From Spinacia oleracea (taxonomy: Eukaryota; Streptophyta; Magnoliopsida; Caryophyllales; Amaranthaceae): DNA of 64,000 bases. The notes beneath the pieces were generated by a model that saw only the letters and a list, made by a program, of their open reading frames with translations, did no database searches and had not been told where the DNA came from. The stretch covers positions 90,439,285-90,503,284 of the forward strand of contig NC_079488.1 in the NCBI RefSeq assembly GCF_020520425.1, written 5' to 3'. Positions 48,233-58,560 of the stretch are shown here, in pieces. Every line of letters begins with the position of its first letter. Within the stretch, counting starts at the first letter, position 1. The position numbers and the translations under genes are program-made.

Positions 48233-49726
48233 TGACAGGATAAATCGCACTCCTATTAAAGATAAACCTAACGTTCACCAACTACAAATATAGCAAGGGA
48301 AGCAGGGATCGTATCCACAGGGAAACAATGTTCTTTCTACTATTAATCGGCAATTCTAGACTACTGGGAAACAAAAATATGGATTGATTTGTATAATATA
48401 ACTAGCTAGGACGATAATAAAATAGGGAAAAATCAGATATTAAAAGGTCTAGGGCATAGGTTCACCGATGAACAACATTCCAGGATGACAACAATCGATA
48501 ATAATCAATAAAACAGTTAATTAGACTAGCATGCTCTCTCGAATCGATACTAATCATAGACTTAGAATTAACGGGCTCTCGCTACGGATTAATCCCAATT
48601 CCACCTATTGACACAAGCCTAAACATCAAATTGCATCTCTCAGATCTTAATTTGATATTGCGAAACTAATACAATCAAACCTGCGCAAATCTAATTGCAA
48701 AGTAAATAGGAGCAATCAATAGGAATTAACAGCTAAACCAACAATCAACAACAATTAATCATCCCTTCATATTCGTTCATGGAATTCCAAAACCCTAGAA
48801 AATCAACTACTCACACATATTTAAATTAAACCAAATAAACATATTAAATAAAAGCATGATTGAAATTGAATAATAGAATCAGAAATAAAGTAATACCTAA
48901 ACGAAGAACGAAGGATTAGCTGAAAGATTGAAGCTTTAAATTAATAAAAGTTGAGTAATTGAAAAAAAAAATTGAAGTTTTAAACTAAGGAATAATAATA
49001 CGAAATTCCCAGAGAAGAACACCGGCTACTAAAAAACTAATTTAATATATATAGCCTCCCCCTTAAACCTACGGAGAGAAACAAACAAAGGAATACGGTT
49101 TGGGGCCGAAAACCTGGCACCCCGATTTGTGAAAACCTGCCGGTTTTCGGTCCTTCCCAACATAGAAAACCTACAGGTAGGGAAAACCTGGCACCCGGGT
49201 TTGTGAAAACCTGCCGGTTTCGCGCCTAAAATTAAAATCCTCCTTTTCTCAAAACCTGCCGGTTTTCATAACCCGGCCGGTTTTCGGTGCAAAACTGCAC
49301 AAAGTCTCTATCTTCAAAACGTCATAACTCCTTCGTTATTTGTCGGAATTAGGAAAATGACCACTCGTTGGAAAGATCTTGAAATTTAGAATCCAACCCA
49401 ATTAAAATCACTGCATTTGGAGTTGTAGAACTTGAGTTATGATCAAAAGAGTGGACGAGAGTCGCTTTTCTACTTCTTTCACTATTCGCTTTGCTTGTTA
49501 ACTCTTCCAACTCAATGCTTGTGCTCTCGAAAGTACATAGTCTCTTGTATTGATTCAAATGAGTAGGAAATTCACAAAAATATGCTAATTTCTACAATGA
49601 TGAACTTGAAACTACAACCACACTAAAAGGAGCACATTAGTACTAAAAATCGCTTTGAATAGCTCATTTGAGATCAAAAAGTACTAAGGGACGGGGGTAA
49701 AAACACTATAAAATATGAACATATCA
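48233..49726 (-). repeat. LTR (right copy, 5' LTR in element orientation)
   Basis: Same ends and the same internal CCGGTTTTC-like units as the left copy. It abuts the primer-site-like sequence at its left edge. Confidence 0.9.
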
Positions 49727-50429
49727 AAGATGCAAAGAACGCAACTTTTGCTGCCATAGAGGAAGGCATTGTTCCTGGTGGTGGTGCTGCTCTTGTTCAT
49801 CTCTCAACTTGTGTACCTTCTATTAAGGAGAAGCTTGAAGACCCTGATGAACGTCTGGGTGCTGACATTGTGCAGAAGGTAAACTCCATCTCCTGCATTC
49901 AGATTATAGGATATTGGGTCGGACTCCTGCCATTTTAAAATTTGGGCTTCTCGGCTATGCCTAGCCCCGTTAATCTGCGTGTATCTTTTAGAGTTATCTA
50001 CAAATAATAAAATTTCGAACCGGCACTGAAAGCTAACCTGCTTTAACTTCTAGATTAAGTAGAGAATGCAATTTTAGTTGAAGGGTCAGCTTTGGTTGAA
50101 GACCAGATAATGTTTTCTACCAAAGGTCAAACAGAAATGCAGCGTGATACACTAATAGTGTATGTGACTTGAATTTCCTTCTAAATACTGAAGTTATGAG
50201 ATGCTAACATTCAACTCGGTATTTGGTTATCCTTTAAATTCCCCAACGTGATCACATTAGTAAGACATCCTTTGCACTTTTCCAAGTCACCACATAACTA
50301 CAATATGTGGCCATTACCTACTTTATTTCGAACTGTAGTTAAACTAGTAGAATTCTTGATCTTATGAGATGGGGAAAAAAGGGCGAGTTTTGTGTCTAAA
50401 ATAGTTAATCATGTTCTTGCTGATGCAGG

Positions 50430-50570
50430 TTCTACAGGTTCTACAGTGTGATTGAGCCTGGAGACTCCGTACGAGTTATTGGAGAATTTGATAACCAGGG
50501 AACTAGTAATGTAAATCATGACAATAATCTTCTTGTTATACACCCAAACCTACTACTTTCCGGGACTCGG
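50430..50570 (+). pseudogene. DNA2: Captured DNA2 (replication helicase/nuclease) exon
   Basis: A 47-codon open exon between an acceptor GATGCAG and a donor GTAATC reads SVIEPGDSVRVIGEFDNQGT, then DNNLLVIHPNLLLSGTR. The second block matches the start of the Dna2 nuclease domain of plant DNA2 (known form L-I-V-H-P-D-x-L-x-S-G-T-R-V, followed by the Cys of the Fe-S cluster). The exon is open and lightly changed (PN for PD). GTTCTACAG is duplicated at the acceptor, so two acceptors 9 bases apart are possible. No other DNA2 exon is in the window, so it is a captured piece. Confidence 0.7.
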
Positions 50571-50616
50571 GTAATCTTTTCTTCTTTTTGTCAAATCTAT
50601 GCATTATTTTTGTCAA

Positions 50617-52210
50617 ATAGGAATTATTAACCCTTTACATGTTTAATATACTTAGTATTAGGTTTCCAATCCTTATTCTCATCTACTTTGGTCAATTTAT
50701 GCACATTTAAGGCTCTTTTGATCCTTACATGTCATATTTTGACTATAAAAGTTGTTTTTGCTCCCAACTCTCAACTAATGAACCAAAATAGGAATTATTA
50801 ACCCTTTACATGTTTAAAATACTTAGAGCAGGATTATTGGGGAGGATATATATATCCTCTCTTCTACTCTCTCTCCTTTTCTCCTTTTGACACATCACAT
50901 TCTCTTTCTTCCACATCATTTCTCACTATCTTCTTCCTCTTCCTTTTCCTATTTCTATTCTTTTCCACACATCAAAGAGGATCCTCTCTTTTTTCCTCTC
51001 TCTTAGTTTACATACCCCAATACATATTATTTTTCTTATTAAAACATTTAATTTAGGAATAATGATAATTTCAAGTGTTTAAAAAATAAATTAGCCTAAT
51101 TAATTATTTTTCCATTACTATTGATAAAATAAATCGATTTGTAACCTTGAAAATAATAAACTTGTTAATATAACATTAATAATAATTAAAAATATTACAA
51201 TATAATGACAGTAATTAACCAACAATGACAAAAATAAACCGTAACATTGACAAGAATAAAAACATTACTACTAACATTAATTAATGCAATACACTGACCG
51301 TAATTAAAAAAAGTGACAGTAAATGAAAAACAATGACAATGATAAACCTTAACGGTGACAATAATAATAATAAAAATTGCAGTTACTACTAATAATTCAA
51401 AGCAAAAATCTACTACTCAACTCATCTATCAGTTTCAGATACATATGTATGCTTCAAGTTCATCATGAAAAAGATGACATGTATGAAATATGGTTAAAAT
51501 TAGGTTCATTTTATAGAGAAAAAATAAATATAATCGTTGGTATTTTTTTATTTACAAATAAGTTGCCGTTTTTTATTTATTATCGTTATAAAATTATTAC
51601 CGTATGCAAAATTGTTTAAAACTACCCAATTATTAAATGACATGTGGTTTAATATATCCTCTAGCTAACCCAATATATCCTCTCCATATGGAGGATCCTC
51701 TCTTCTACTCCTACATTAAAGAGGATCCTAATTTAGAGGAGAGAGAGTGTAAGGGAGGACATATATCCTCCCCATTGTTGATGCTCTTAGTATTAGGTTG
51801 CCAATCCTTATTCTACGTACTTTGGTCAATTTATGCACATTTAAGGCTCCTTCGATCCTTACATGTCATATTTTGACTATAGAAGTTGTTTTTGCTCCCA
51901 ACTCTCAACTAATGAACCAAAATAGGAATTCTTAACCCTTTACATGTTTAAATACTTAGTATTAGGTTGCCAATCCTCATTCTCATCTACTTTGGTCAAT
52001 TTATGCACATTTAAGGCTCGTTTGATCGTTCTATGTCATATTTTGACTAAAATAGTTGTTTTCGCTCCCAACTCTCAATTAATGAACCAAAATAGGAATT
52101 CTAAATGCTTTTCATGTTTAATTCACTTAGTATTAGGTTGCCAATCCTCATTCTCATCTACTTTGGTAAATTTATGCACATCTAAGGCTCGTTTTGGTCA
52201 TTATAGGTCA
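50617..52210 (+). repeat. About 170-bp tandem repeat, four copies, one split by a MITE
   Basis: Units begin AGGAATTATTAACCCTTTAC and run through AGTATTAGGTTGCCAATCC to CTCAACTAATGAACCAAAAT. Starts are about 50621, 50790, 51923 and 52093. The second unit is interrupted at 50826-51786. Confidence 0.8.
50826..51786. mobile_element. PIF/Harbinger-type (Tourist-like) MITE, 961 bp
   Basis: Ends GAGCAGGATTATTGGGGAGG and, inverted, GAGCATCAACAATGGGGAGG, with an ATATATCC block inside both, flanked by TTA on each side (the PIF/Harbinger target). The interior is AT-rich with no transposase. Confidence 0.75.
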
Positions 52211-52620
52211 TATGTACCTATATCGAGCCAAATGAGCCTTAGATGTGCATAAAGAACTTGAAATGAATCTTAGTAACCTTTAACTAAGCATGTAAAACAT
52301 AAAAAAGGTTTAGAAAGTGTCCTTAGGTTCATTTGTTGATAGTTGGGATCGAAAATGCCATTTTTGGCCATAAATGGCCTATATCGACCCAAATGAACCA
52401 TAGGCGTGCATAACGAACTTGAAATGAGTTTCATAAACATATAAATAATCATATTAATCATTAAAAAGGTTTAGAATGTGGAAATAGGTTCGTTTGTTGG
52501 TAGTTGGGATCGAAAATGCCATTTTTGGCCAAATATGATTTATATCGAGCCAAATGAGCCTTAGATATGCATAAAGAACTTGAAATGAATCTTAGGACAC
52601 TCAGAAAGTTGTTTTCGTGA
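52210..52620. repeat. Second tandem family, about 3 copies of a 140-170-bp unit
   Basis: Each copy has ATATCGAGCCAAATGAGCC, then GTGCATAAAGAACTTGAAAT and TTGGGATCGAAAATGCC. It is partly an inverted relative of the preceding array (shared TTTATGCACATNTAAGGCTC). Confidence 0.65.
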
Positions 52621-52694
52621 CCAATATAATTTCTTCTTTCGCATATGAAACTTAATTTAATTTATTGGTTTGCATGTACGTTGTTCTTTTAAAG

Positions 52695-52799
52695 GTTTTC
52701 AAAACTCCAAGGGAGGGGCCCTTTACCAAAGAGGAGTTGGATGAAGTTTGAGACAAGTGGGATACTTACTTCAACGATTGTGAACTACCCTCAGTGTAA
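52695..52799 (+). pseudogene. Unassigned captured last-exon-like segment
   Basis: After an acceptor AAAG the frame reads VFKTPREGPFTKEELDEV, then an in-frame TGA, then DKWDTYFNDCELPSV and TAA. Continuous sense on both sides of the TGA suggests a once-coding terminal exon of about 34 residues. I do not recognise the source gene. Confidence 0.45.
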
Positions 52800-53044
52800 T
52801 AAATAAAGCAGGCTTGTAGTTATCCATGACTCTTACATTATTTTGTTATTTATCGATTCAATTAATTACATTTGAATTTATTCGGTAATATTATTGGAAA
52901 TTTGAAATTTATATCATTTTTGAGGAATGTCAAGCTAATGTTTGGTGAAACAGTATTCTATAAATTATAATGCAGAATTTTATATTGCAAAATCAGATGT
53001 TATATTGCAGAATATCAGGAATTATATTGCAGATTTTTTTAAAA

Positions 53045-53345
53045 AAAAAACTCAAAAGTTACCCTTGTTTACAACAAGAGCAACTTATGTGAAGCTTATA
53101 AGTTGTCCTTGTTACAAACAAGAGCAACTTATGTGAAGCTTATAAGTTGCCCTTGTTGCAAACAAGAGCAACTTATAAGTTTCACATAAGTTGCCCTTGT
53201 TGCAAACAAGGGCAACTTATAAGATTATAAGTTGCCCTTGTTAAGGGCAACTTTTGATAATTTTACAAAAGTGACCCAGGTTGCCCTTGTAATTGGCAAC
53301 TTATAAGCCTATTTTAAGGGCAACTTATGATGTTTTAATTTTCCT
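53045..53345. repeat. Palindromic subterminal repeat array of the Pack-CACTA
   Basis: About six copies of a unit with TTGCCCTTGTTGCAAACAAG followed by GGCAACTTATAAG, many being internally palindromic and occurring in both orientations. Such clusters beside the TIR are the known binding platform for CACTA transposase accessory proteins. Only one or two related motifs lie at the left end. Confidence 0.75.
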
Positions 53346-53355
53346 CTAGTGAGTA

Positions 53356-53606
53356 CTCCCTCCGTCCCTTAATACTCTGACCGGACACGCTTGCCAATGC
53401 ACAACTTTGACCACCAATTTCTTTAACTACATATTATAAAAACTTATAAAAATATTAATATTTTGAAAATAAATATTAAGATGAAGCCAACAATATATTG
53501 TATACTAACATTTGTTTTCATATACTACAAATAAAATAGGGTCAAAGTGAATTATGTGAATAGTGCAAAAAGTCAAAATGGGTTGAGTATTAAGGGACGG
53601 AGGGAG
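53356..53606. mobile_element. Stowaway-type MITE, 251 bp
   Basis: Perfect terminal inverted repeats CTCCCTCCGTCCCTTAATAC and its inverse, with TA on both sides (53354-53355 and 53607-53608). It sits directly at the Pack-CACTA target duplication. Confidence 0.92.
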
Positions 53607-53874
53607 TATAATTTTTTCATTTTTTCGTATTCATAATCAATCTCAAAAAATAAATTGCCAGCAATTTTTTTTTGTCTTTTTGCTATTTTGTCTTTTGCTC
53701 TGATATGTGTGTCGCCACACATATCCGATATGTATTTGTAGTACCTATAAAAAGGTGGGTGATAGTTACAAAAAAAATGATTAAAATAAGAAAAAGTGAG
53801 TGAGAAAATTGTATTTTTTGTGGGATAAGAGGGGTGAGATGATACAAATTCATGTCCGAAAAAAATATAAAGCA

Positions 53875-55509
53875 CACTACAAGAAAACGCATCTTTTCCG
53901 ACCGCTTAAAATAGTCGGCAAAGTCCTTAAAACAGTCGCTAAAAAATTTAGCGACCGTTATTAGTCGATAAGGGTGGACAGTGTCTTTATGATCGGTATT
54001 TGGGTAATTATCGACTGGAAAGCAGTCGCTAAATAAGTTTAGCGACTGTTTAAGACAGTCGGTAAATTAACGACTGCCTAGCAGTCGATAAATTTACGAC
54101 TGCCTAGCAGTCAGTATTTTAACGACTGCTAAGTCGGTCAGTAATTTACCGACTGTACAAAACAGTCGGTAAATTGCCGACCGTCTTAGCAGTCGGTAAA
54201 TCAGTAATTAGCGACCACTAAACGGTCGGTATTTTTATTAAAAAATTAAAAAAAATCAAATCCATCAACTGAGAATACCCAGTTAATAGTTCGATTTCCT
54301 CAAAGAATATGAAAATAATTTCATTATCCGGCTTCAATGTCGATTTCCTTTATTTGCACCAAAATGTCTAACTCATGATGAACAATTTCCAGAAAACGAA
54401 AAAGGGGATGAATTAACATATACATATAAAAAGAAAATTTAATGAATTTAGAAAAAAGAGTTAAATAAATCCAACCCAACTACAAAAATAAAAATTCAAA
54501 TAATTACATACCAAAATTTCTAATAGAGACTAGATCTGAAAATTTAAAAATCACCAAATTACTAATTCAAACAAACTGGACCAGAAAGACGGAAATCTGT
54601 AACTTCCGACGCTGCTCATGCTCCCTAGCTTCTTACTTCAATTACTTTGTTCTCTCGAGTTATTCACCTACATCCACATATAGAGATACAGAATCATCAG
54701 TAAGAATTTTAATATCAAACAAGAAGACGTAAATAGGAGCTAAGAGCCGGATTAACCATAAACTCATCAAAATTTTAATTATTAAAAACAAAATTGATAT
54801 ATCACAAAAGGGGAGAAGAGAGGACGAAATTAAGAACATAAAAAACGAAAAGAAGAAGGAATATGGGTAGAAAAGTGAAAACATACCATAATACTAGATC
54901 TGGAAATCTAAACTGGAGCAAATTCCTTATAATCGATCCAAAATTGAAGGCTTGATGCGCTGATGTTGTTGTGTTGATGCGTTGATGTTGATTTTTAACA
55001 AGAAAAAAAGTGGGGGAGAGGGGGAGGTGGAGGGGGAGGCAGAGAAAGAGAACAACCGTGAGAGAAAGAGAGGAGGTGAGAGAAAGAGGCGGGTTTCAAG
55101 TTTAGATTAGGGTTTGGGGTGAGGGTGAGGGTGTGGGACTGGGCTTTAATTAGGGTTTGGGTGAGGGTGTGGGTGAGGGCAGTCGGGAATTTAATTTTTT
55201 ACCGACTATTTATTTTGCGGTCGTAAATAATATTTTACCTACTGTTTGGACGGTCGCTAAATAATTTTTTTCCGACCATCTGTTTTGCGGTCGCTAAATA
55301 ATAGTTTACCGACTGCTTGGACGGTCGCTAAAATAAAAAAAATTCGACCATTTGTTTGCTGTCGCTAAATAATATTTTACTGACTGCTTGCGCGGTCGCT
55401 AAATAATTTTTTACCGACTATCTATTTTGCGGTCGGTAAATCTCTTTTTACCGACTAATTTATGAGCAGTCGGTAAACACAGACGTTATAAACGCGAATT
55501 CTTGTAGTG
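53875..55509. mobile_element. Non-autonomous CACTA transposon, 1.6 kb
   Basis: Starts CACTACAAGAAAACGC and ends CGCGAATTCTTGTAGTG. Both ends carry dense subterminal motifs of the form CAGTCGGTAAA / CGGTCGCTAAA (about 53900-54235 and 55180-55480). No transposase is present. The flanking triplets (GCA and ATA) do not match, so either the target duplication has eroded or the element has recombined. Confidence 0.75.
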
Positions 55510-55662
55510 ATATGTAAATAACATTATAAAACGGACTATATAGTGTCAATATTTTTTAAACGAAGGCAGTAGTGCAGAAAGTAATACGAAATTAAGCTTT
55601 CTTACTTGAGAAGAAACATAACTAAATTTAACGTGGCATTCTCCAAAACAAAATGTTACATG

Positions 55663-55950
55663 CTACTTTTTACAATCTCCATATTTTCCATTTTGTAAAG
55701 CATATGAAATCAAGTCATCCTTGATCCTAGTAGCTAAGGAAGAAGAAACCGAAAAACAACCTATTGAAATACGCGACAATGCAAGTCCCTTGCGTTCACT
55801 CTTTTCATCGTGCCATTTCTCCTCTCTTTCCTCTACAATCGTCTCTAAGTTTGGTGGCTTATACGACTTGACCGGGAACACCACTCGCTCCGGCGGAGCC
55901 TCGATCCATGGCTCTAACACCTTCACGGCACCCTTCTTCCCTATTGCCAT
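55663..55950 (-). CDS. Possible small gene, 95 residues, unknown function
   Basis: The minus-strand ATG at 55950 opens MAIGKKGAVKVLEPWIEAPP, followed by ERVVFPVKSYKPPNLETI, a charged EEREEKWHDEKSERKG segment and LALSRISIGCFSVSSSLATR. The composition is varied and balanced, unlike surrounding chance frames. It could be a single-exon small protein: basic start, acidic/charged middle (residues 40-54), mildly hydrophobic end, no signal peptide or membrane span. An (AT)n run lies 120-180 bases upstream on its promoter side. I do not recognise the family; a pseudogene or captured exon is possible. Confidence 0.45.
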   Translation of the reverse strand: MAIGKKGAVKVLEPWIEAPPERVVFPVKSYKPPNLETIVEEREEKWHDEKSERKGLALSRISIGCFSVSSSLATRIKDDLISYALQNGKYGDCKK

Positions 55951-56067
55951 CTTTTGTACTAAAACAAACGCGTACTTCAATTCTAAGTATAAAAACAATC
56001 ACTCACACACAATCTCTCTTAATTTATTATATTATTTTAGGTATGCATGAAAAGTATAAAGGAAGTG

Positions 56068-56070
<3 letters not shown>

Positions 56071-56127
<57 letters not shown>
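56071..56127. repeat. (AT)n microsatellite, about 28 units
   Basis: Uninterrupted AT dinucleotides upstream of the small minus-strand frame at 55663-55950. Confidence 0.96.
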
Positions 56128-56129
<2 letters not shown>

Positions 56130-57599
56130 GTAAAAGAACCAAAATTAGAGGAAATATCTGATGATTGAAGGAACATTGACGGCATTTGAACCACCACGTG
56201 GAAAATGTATTAATGGGCCAAATAATTACAAGTATAGGTGCATGGCTTATTATGGTGCTCCAATCATAATCATTAGTACCCTACCTAGGCCAAAATAAAG
56301 GGACTCTATTACCTTAATTTGTGCGATTACTAGTTAGCCGTTATGTATATACTTTTCATCAAAGCCAAGTAGCCAACGGTCAAAAATAATTGAACAAAGA
56401 AAAATATCTTTCATGAACATTTATTAGTTTGGTGAATTAGTAAGGCAAGTAGTTGCAAGAGTTGGCCTATGAAAGAGGTAATTTCTAATAAGTTTCCACG
56501 TATGTCGGGTGGATCTCTCATAGTACGTTGTTATAGGTCCATCATTTTGAAAACAAGGACATGAGGTGGTGTAGGGGATTCATGTTCATTCGGTATCCAA
56601 ACGATTTCGATATGCGAATTTAAATGAATTTAACAACCCGTTTCGACGAAATGCTTAGATTACAAAATTTGGCTAACACATAAAAAATTATGTCTGCACT
56701 TGATTCTTATAAATCCAACCGTCAAAGGGGAGCCACATATAGTTCATGTATGGTTAATTACGTGTTAGTTTGTACATTTAGGATTTTAATTGAACTTGGG
56801 AAAAAAACCCACGTATTAGAAATTTGCATAATCGAAGGAGTCGCCACCAAACTAATTTAAGCGTGTTTGAAAAGACTTAAATGACTTGGATAAGACACCG
56901 GACACTTGAAATAAAAATAGAGATTTGGTGTCGGGACCGACAACACTTATTCGGATCAACTGAAGTGTATGTGAATTCAATACAAGAATGGTTTTTGTGC
57001 CACAATCCTATATATTCTGATTCTAATTAGGCTAGTTTGAGCATGCTTGATTTAGAACACTTTCAACTAGAATTGGTGATAACTTGAATTTAGTCAAAGT
57101 GATGGGAATCTAGTTTGGTTGTCCAAAAATTATCTTATTAGTCGTGATGCAGTTGATTTGTAGGCATTGTATCTAGCATGTAAAGGAAGTGTACATAAGT
57201 ATAAACATACATCACAATCGAATATAGAACATAGAACTTGAATCAAAATTGCATAAATTGAAAGAAAACATTAAGCATAAATTATCTAAATTGAAAGATT
57301 GAAAAAGTTGATCAGTTTTCAAGACTTTGATTTCAAAGAATCAAGAATGTGCAAGTATGACATCATGTTCTTGAAAGATTCGAAAACATTGATTAACCTA
57401 ACTTTAAGCGAGTTTACTCAACTTAAAGAATCATCGGTTTTGTAAAACAATGAAATTGGATTTTGAATCATCAATTTATACTTAAAAACATGTGCCTTAT
57501 GATACCATAGTTTGGATTTATGCTAATCAAATTAACAAAGCATAATTAATCTCGATCCAGAATCTAATGCAAAATTATAAATTAGATTTAACATACATT
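56128..57599. other. No gene seen
   Basis: AT-rich intergenic DNA. A short stretch near 56830 (GAAGGAGTCGCCACC) is of a type common in plant retroelement leaders, but I cannot bound an element. Confidence 0.45.
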
Positions 57600-58310
57600 A
57601 GATGCGTGTACCTCTACTAGCCTCAAAATCATGAACAAGAACTTCAAGGGTAGTTCCTCTACAAGTATCCACCTGCACGTTCGGATCCACCTTGATTAAT
57701 TTAGCGTAGAATTGCTTCAAGGTTTGGTGGCTATGGAGTTTTTGGATCTTTTAGGGTTTTCTTGGTTGGAGGAAAAAGTGAAATAGGGTTAGGTTTATGT
57801 CCCAAAAACTTAAGTTTTAATATATAAAACCTATTTTACAAGTCAAGGGAAAACCGACCAAGGCACAAGACCTTGACCGGCCATACACATACACACAACA
57901 AGGTTGCGCTGGCCTGCAGATCATGGGTCGTGCAAGCTAGTGTTGTTGCTGCTTTGCTTTGCTGGACTCTTGCTTGTTGTTGCGCGCAAGCGCTTGGCTT
58001 GTAGGCTAGCAGCGTCGTTACGTCTGGCCTCGTATGCGTACCTATGGCCTTGCGGCGAATATTCATTATATAACGTACGACCACCCAATGTCTTGTGATA
58101 CCAAGACTCGTGCGGCCAAGCCCATATCTCACGAGATACAATATACACTTATGATCAAATATCTTATCTTATATTGTATTTTCGATCTATATTATTAGCC
58201 ATTAAATGAATTTTCGACCACTACTCACTGACTTAATTATTCCTGTAATTAATATGAACCTTAGTATTAAACAATGCACCTTGGTTGAAGAACACATTTC
58301 CATCATCTTT
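57600..58310 (-). mobile_element. Possible Copia LTR fossil fragment
   Basis: It has the same layout as the LTR at 19427-20897: a CACGTTCGGATCC-type block (57678), an AT-rich part, then a GC-rich low-complexity part (57840-58100) that yields chance open frames. No TG/CA ends or duplication could be fixed. Broken if real. Confidence 0.35.
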
Positions 58311-58380
58311 GATACGAAGTGAAATAGTTAAGTAAGATAGAAATCGAAAATTTAAGATAGAATTAAATTTACCTGCAAAA

Positions 58381-58560
58381 TAAACCCAGCTACACAAGTA
58401 TTTTCTAACGCAACTATTGTGCGCAATAACATTTCAATCGCATCTTTTATGCGCTAGAATATTTCTAACGTAAAATGCAGTGCACGCTGAGATATTTCAA
58501 ACGCATGTTTCAATGCGCTAGAATTTTCTAGCGCATAAATATTTCTAGCGCATGTATGCA
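58381..58560. repeat. Cluster of short TTTCTAACGCA / GCGCTAGAA motifs
   Basis: About nine irregular copies of a motif like ATTTCTAGCGCAT occur in both orientations within 180 bases. It resembles the subterminal repeats of DNA transposons, but no ends were found. Confidence 0.5.

Larger units (their letters stand above)
43595..49726 (-). mobile_element. Non-autonomous Ty3-Gypsy-type LTR element, 6.1 kb (fossil, structurally whole)
   Basis: LTRs at 43595-45093 and 48233-49726 (about 1.5 kb each) differ at roughly 2-3% of positions by eye, implying an age near one million years under commonly used LTR rates (inference). A 5-bp target duplication, AGGAT/AAGAT, matches at 4 of 5. On the minus strand a primer-site-like GGCGTCGTTGCCGGGG follows the right LTR, and a polypurine GGGGAAG precedes the left one. 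The 3.1-kb interior has gag-like reading (YFDRLNDF at 47838-48041) and other frames (46726-47319), but no recognisable polymerase or integrase. It thus looks like a whole but non-autonomous derivative, dependent on a relative. It lies inside the chaperonin fragment of the Pack-CACTA. Confidence 0.87.
43290..49878 (+). pseudogene. CPN60A: Captured chloroplast chaperonin-60 alpha exon, split by an LTR element
   Basis: The exon starts after acceptor ATCCAG (43290) and reads [40 protein letters not shown], then [19 protein letters not shown] up to 43594. It resumes at 49732 with AKNATFAAIEEGIVPGGGAA, and ends ERLGADIVQK at a donor GTAAAC (49878). The wording is diagnostic of the alpha subunit of the Rubisco-binding (Hsp60/GroEL-type) chaperonin. 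The exon covers part of the apical-to-intermediate region and the following equatorial start (GGGAALVHLS). The upstream exons of the gene are absent from the window and later ones are not seen, so this is a captured segment and not the working gene. SGGFSVIKV replaces the family's SGGVAVIKV. The 6.1-kb insertion at 43595-49726 interrupts it. Confidence 0.88.
40163..53351. mobile_element. Large Pack-CACTA transposon, 13.2 kb, with fragments of several host genes
   Basis: Ends CACTAGAGGAAAA and TTTTCCTCTAGTG are exact inverted repeats with a perfect 3-bp target duplication AGT (40160-40162 and 53352-53354). Subterminal TTGCCCTT/AAGGGCAA motifs are present at both ends, sparsely on the left (about 40198) and as a dense array on the right. 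No transposase is visible. The interior has + strand exon-like pieces with GT-AG borders from unrelated genes: Yippee-like, cyclopropane synthase-like, chaperonin-60 alpha and DNA2, plus unassigned ones. Later arrivals are a 6.1-kb Gypsy-type element and a Harbinger-type MITE. Without these it would be about 6.1 kb. The alternative, unrelated gene relics lying side by side by chance, is made unlikely by the matched ends and duplication. Confidence 0.85.

Noticed and set aside
53045-53345. CRISPR-like repeat spacing
   Set aside because: Units are irregular palindromes without uniform spacers, in a plant transposon end; they are CACTA subterminal repeats.
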